From Candidatus Omnitrophota bacterium (lineage in GTDB: Bacteria; Omnitrophota; Koll11; Gygaellales; JAHJCI01): DNA of 6,764 nt. The DNA lies in assembly GCA_030622705.1 (NCBI GenBank), contig JAUXFU010000047.1:1-6764 (forward strand), written 5' to 3'. This document shows positions 6,063 to 6,764 of this stretch, in pieces (position 1 is the first letter of the stretch; every line of letters begins with the position of its first letter). The notes under the pieces were generated by a model, which was not told the DNA's origin, searched no databases, and saw only the letters and a list, made by a program, of their open reading frames with translations. The position numbers and the translations under genes were made by a program.

Positions 6063-6562
6063 TTCAAATATATACCGGAGATGGCAAGGGAAAAACTACC
6101 GCTGCGTTAGGGTTAGCCTTAAGGGCCGCAGGCGCAGGCATCACGGTGTATATTGGACAATTTATTAAAGGCAGCCTGTATGGTGAAGTTAAAATTCTTC
6201 AAAAAGTTCCTGGAATTAAGATTAAACAATATGGCCGGGGCTGTTTTATCAGCCATAAACCAAAACAAAAGGACATTAACTTAGCGCGCAAGGCTCTTGA
6301 ACATACCATGCAAATTATTGCAGGGAGAGATTTCGGCATGGTAATACTGGATGAAATCAACGTTGCCTTACATCTTAAACTCTTAAAATTAAACGAGGTT
6401 ATTAATCTGATTAACTCCACTCCAAACGACATAGAATTAGTGTTAACCGGGCGCTGGGCTCACCCCAAAATAATAGAACTCGCGGATTTAGTCAGCGAAA
6501 TCAAGGATATTAAGCATTATTACAAAAAGGGCATAAAGCCAAGAAAGGGGATTGAATTTTAA
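6059..6562 (+). CDS. cobO: Corrinoid (cob(I)yrinic acid a,c-diamide) adenosyltransferase, CobO/BtuR family
   Basis: The 167-residue protein transfers the adenosyl group of ATP to the cobalt of reduced corrinoids, giving adenosylcobalamin or its precursors. It begins almost at the P-loop, GDGKGKTT (7-14), followed by AALGLALRAAG; then come IGQFIKG (32-38), VILDEIN (95-101, Walker B-like), LTGRWAHP (129-136) and the family ending ADLVSEIKDIKHYYKKGIKPRKGIEF-like tail (142-167). It lacks the roughly 25-residue N-terminal extension of enteric BtuR (196 aa), as do many short family members. The ATG overlaps the preceding stop by 4 nt. No other B12 synthesis gene is visible, so salvage is as likely as de novo synthesis. 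The cobalamin riboswitch 94 bp beyond its stop confirms a B12 context but lies downstream, so it does not control this gene. Confidence 0.95.
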   Translation: MIQIYTGDGKGKTTAALGLALRAAGAGITVYIGQFIKGSLYGEVKILQKVPGIKIKQYGRGCFISHKPKQKDINLARKALEHTMQIIAGRDFGMVILDEINVALHLKLLKLNEVINLINSTPNDIELVLTGRWAHPKIIELADLVSEIKDIKHYYKKGIKPRKGIEF

Positions 6563-6564
6563 GT

Positions 6565-6593
6565 GGAAAATCCGCCCGAAGGGAGGATTTTCC
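6565..6593. repeat. Hairpin after cobO, terminator-like but without T-tract
   Basis: GGAAAATCC (6565-6573) and GGATTTTCC (6585-6593) are exact complements. Inside, a G/A mismatch and a CCC/GGG stem close on a GAA loop. The hairpin starts two bases after the cobO stop, a typical position for an mRNA 3' end. Only two T residues follow before the TTGACA promoter element, so it is not a canonical intrinsic terminator; it may be a processing or pausing hairpin or a dispersed palindrome. Confidence 0.6.
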
Positions 6594-6621
6594 TTGACAA
6601 AATTCTGATAGATGCTAAAAT
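6594..6621 (+). promoter_or_regulatory. Strong sigma70-type promoter upstream of the riboswitch
   Basis: A consensus -35 TTGACA (6594-6599) is followed, after 16 bp, by TAAAAT (6616-6621), one mismatch from TATAAT, with TG at 6613-6614 forming an extended -10. Transcription should begin near 6628, about 30 nt before the conserved riboswitch sequence. The -35 directly abuts the end of the preceding hairpin. This fits a separate transcription unit starting after cobO. Confidence 0.7.
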
Positions 6622-6655
6622 TATTTTATTGTTCTTTTAGATTAAAATGATTATA

Positions 6656-6764
6656 TAAGTCAAGGAAAGTCTGTGCTTGCGTCATCTTATTAATATTTAG
6701 AAGTCGCAAAATTCAGACACAGTCCCGCTGCTGTAGAGGAGGACGAAAGCCGCAAAAAAGCCAC
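6656..6764 (+). ncRNA. Cobalamin riboswitch, 3' part cut by the window edge
   Basis: The sequence shows the conserved order of cobalamin riboswitches: aggaaagtctgtg (6663-6675), then AAATTCAGAC (6709-6718), the core ACAGTCCCGCTGCTGT (6719-6734), GACGAAAGCC (6742-6751) and the start of the GCCACTG box (AGCCAC at the last six bases). Pairings visible are GTCTG 6669-6673 with CAGAC 6714-6718, TTGCG 6677-6681 with CGCAA 6705-6709, and ACAG 6719-6722 with CTGT 6731-6734. Binding of a cobalamin lowers expression of the gene that follows, usually B12 transport, synthesis or a B12-independent isoenzyme. The expression platform and target lie beyond the window. The left boundary is approximate. Confidence 0.85.

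Noticed and set aside
5750..6067. Open frame of 105 codons on the - strand opposite the membrane protein gene
   Set aside because: The opposite strand encodes a convincing COG2426 protein; this translation has no recognisable features.
6629..6657. Second promoter candidate, TTGTTC (6629-6634) and TATATA (6652-6657)
   Set aside because: Both boxes are weaker than those at 6594-6621, and initiation there would begin inside the riboswitch.

Overview
The window looks like a chromosomal segment of a Gram-negative, probably anaerobic and uncultivated bacterium with moderately low GC. All convincing genes lie on the + strand, so it reads as one or a few co-oriented transcription units. A LpxL/HtrB-type acyltransferase suggests an LPS-like outer membrane. 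The glycolipid-synthase-type glycosyltransferase, the CobO gene with a cobalamin riboswitch, and the small palindromic and low-complexity repeats in most gene gaps resemble what I recall from Omnitrophota (OP3) and related metagenome-assembled genomes. That placement is an inference, not something shown here.

Left part (1-1860): a signalling block. The 3' end of a sensor histidine kinase comes first, closed by an 18-bp hairpin that encodes its last nine residues and stop codon. A stand-alone response-regulator receiver domain follows, then a GAF + HD-GYP protein with an intact cyclic-di-GMP phosphodiesterase signature. Kinase, receiver and phosphodiesterase are separate neighbouring genes rather than one RpfG-like fusion.

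Middle part (1889-5362): an envelope block and a repair gene. An MGDG-synthase/UgtP-type glycosyltransferase is followed closely by a LpxL/HtrB-type acyltransferase, a pair suited to making or decorating a glycolipid. After a 182-bp gap holding GATTACA-like repeats and a small hairpin come a family 2 glycosyltransferase (polyprenyl-phosphate sugar synthase-like) and, overlapping its end by 19 nt, protein-L-isoaspartate O-methyltransferase (pcm).

Right part (5363-6764): a 220-bp gap filled with low-complexity sequence: a G-rich array with about 8-nt period, a C-rich array in inverted orientation, and a CTCTGTG-type repeat. Then a small integral membrane protein of the COG2426 'small multidrug export' family overlaps cobO (corrinoid adenosyltransferase) by 4 nt. 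Beyond cobO lie a hairpin, a near-consensus sigma70-type promoter, and a cobalamin riboswitch cut by the window edge, which should control a B12-related gene just outside.

I see no CRISPR array, tRNA, rRNA, transposase or phage gene. No wholly new system is evident. The most interesting points are the hairpin that supplies a protein C-terminus, the repeat-filled junctions, and the promoter-riboswitch unit next to cobO.
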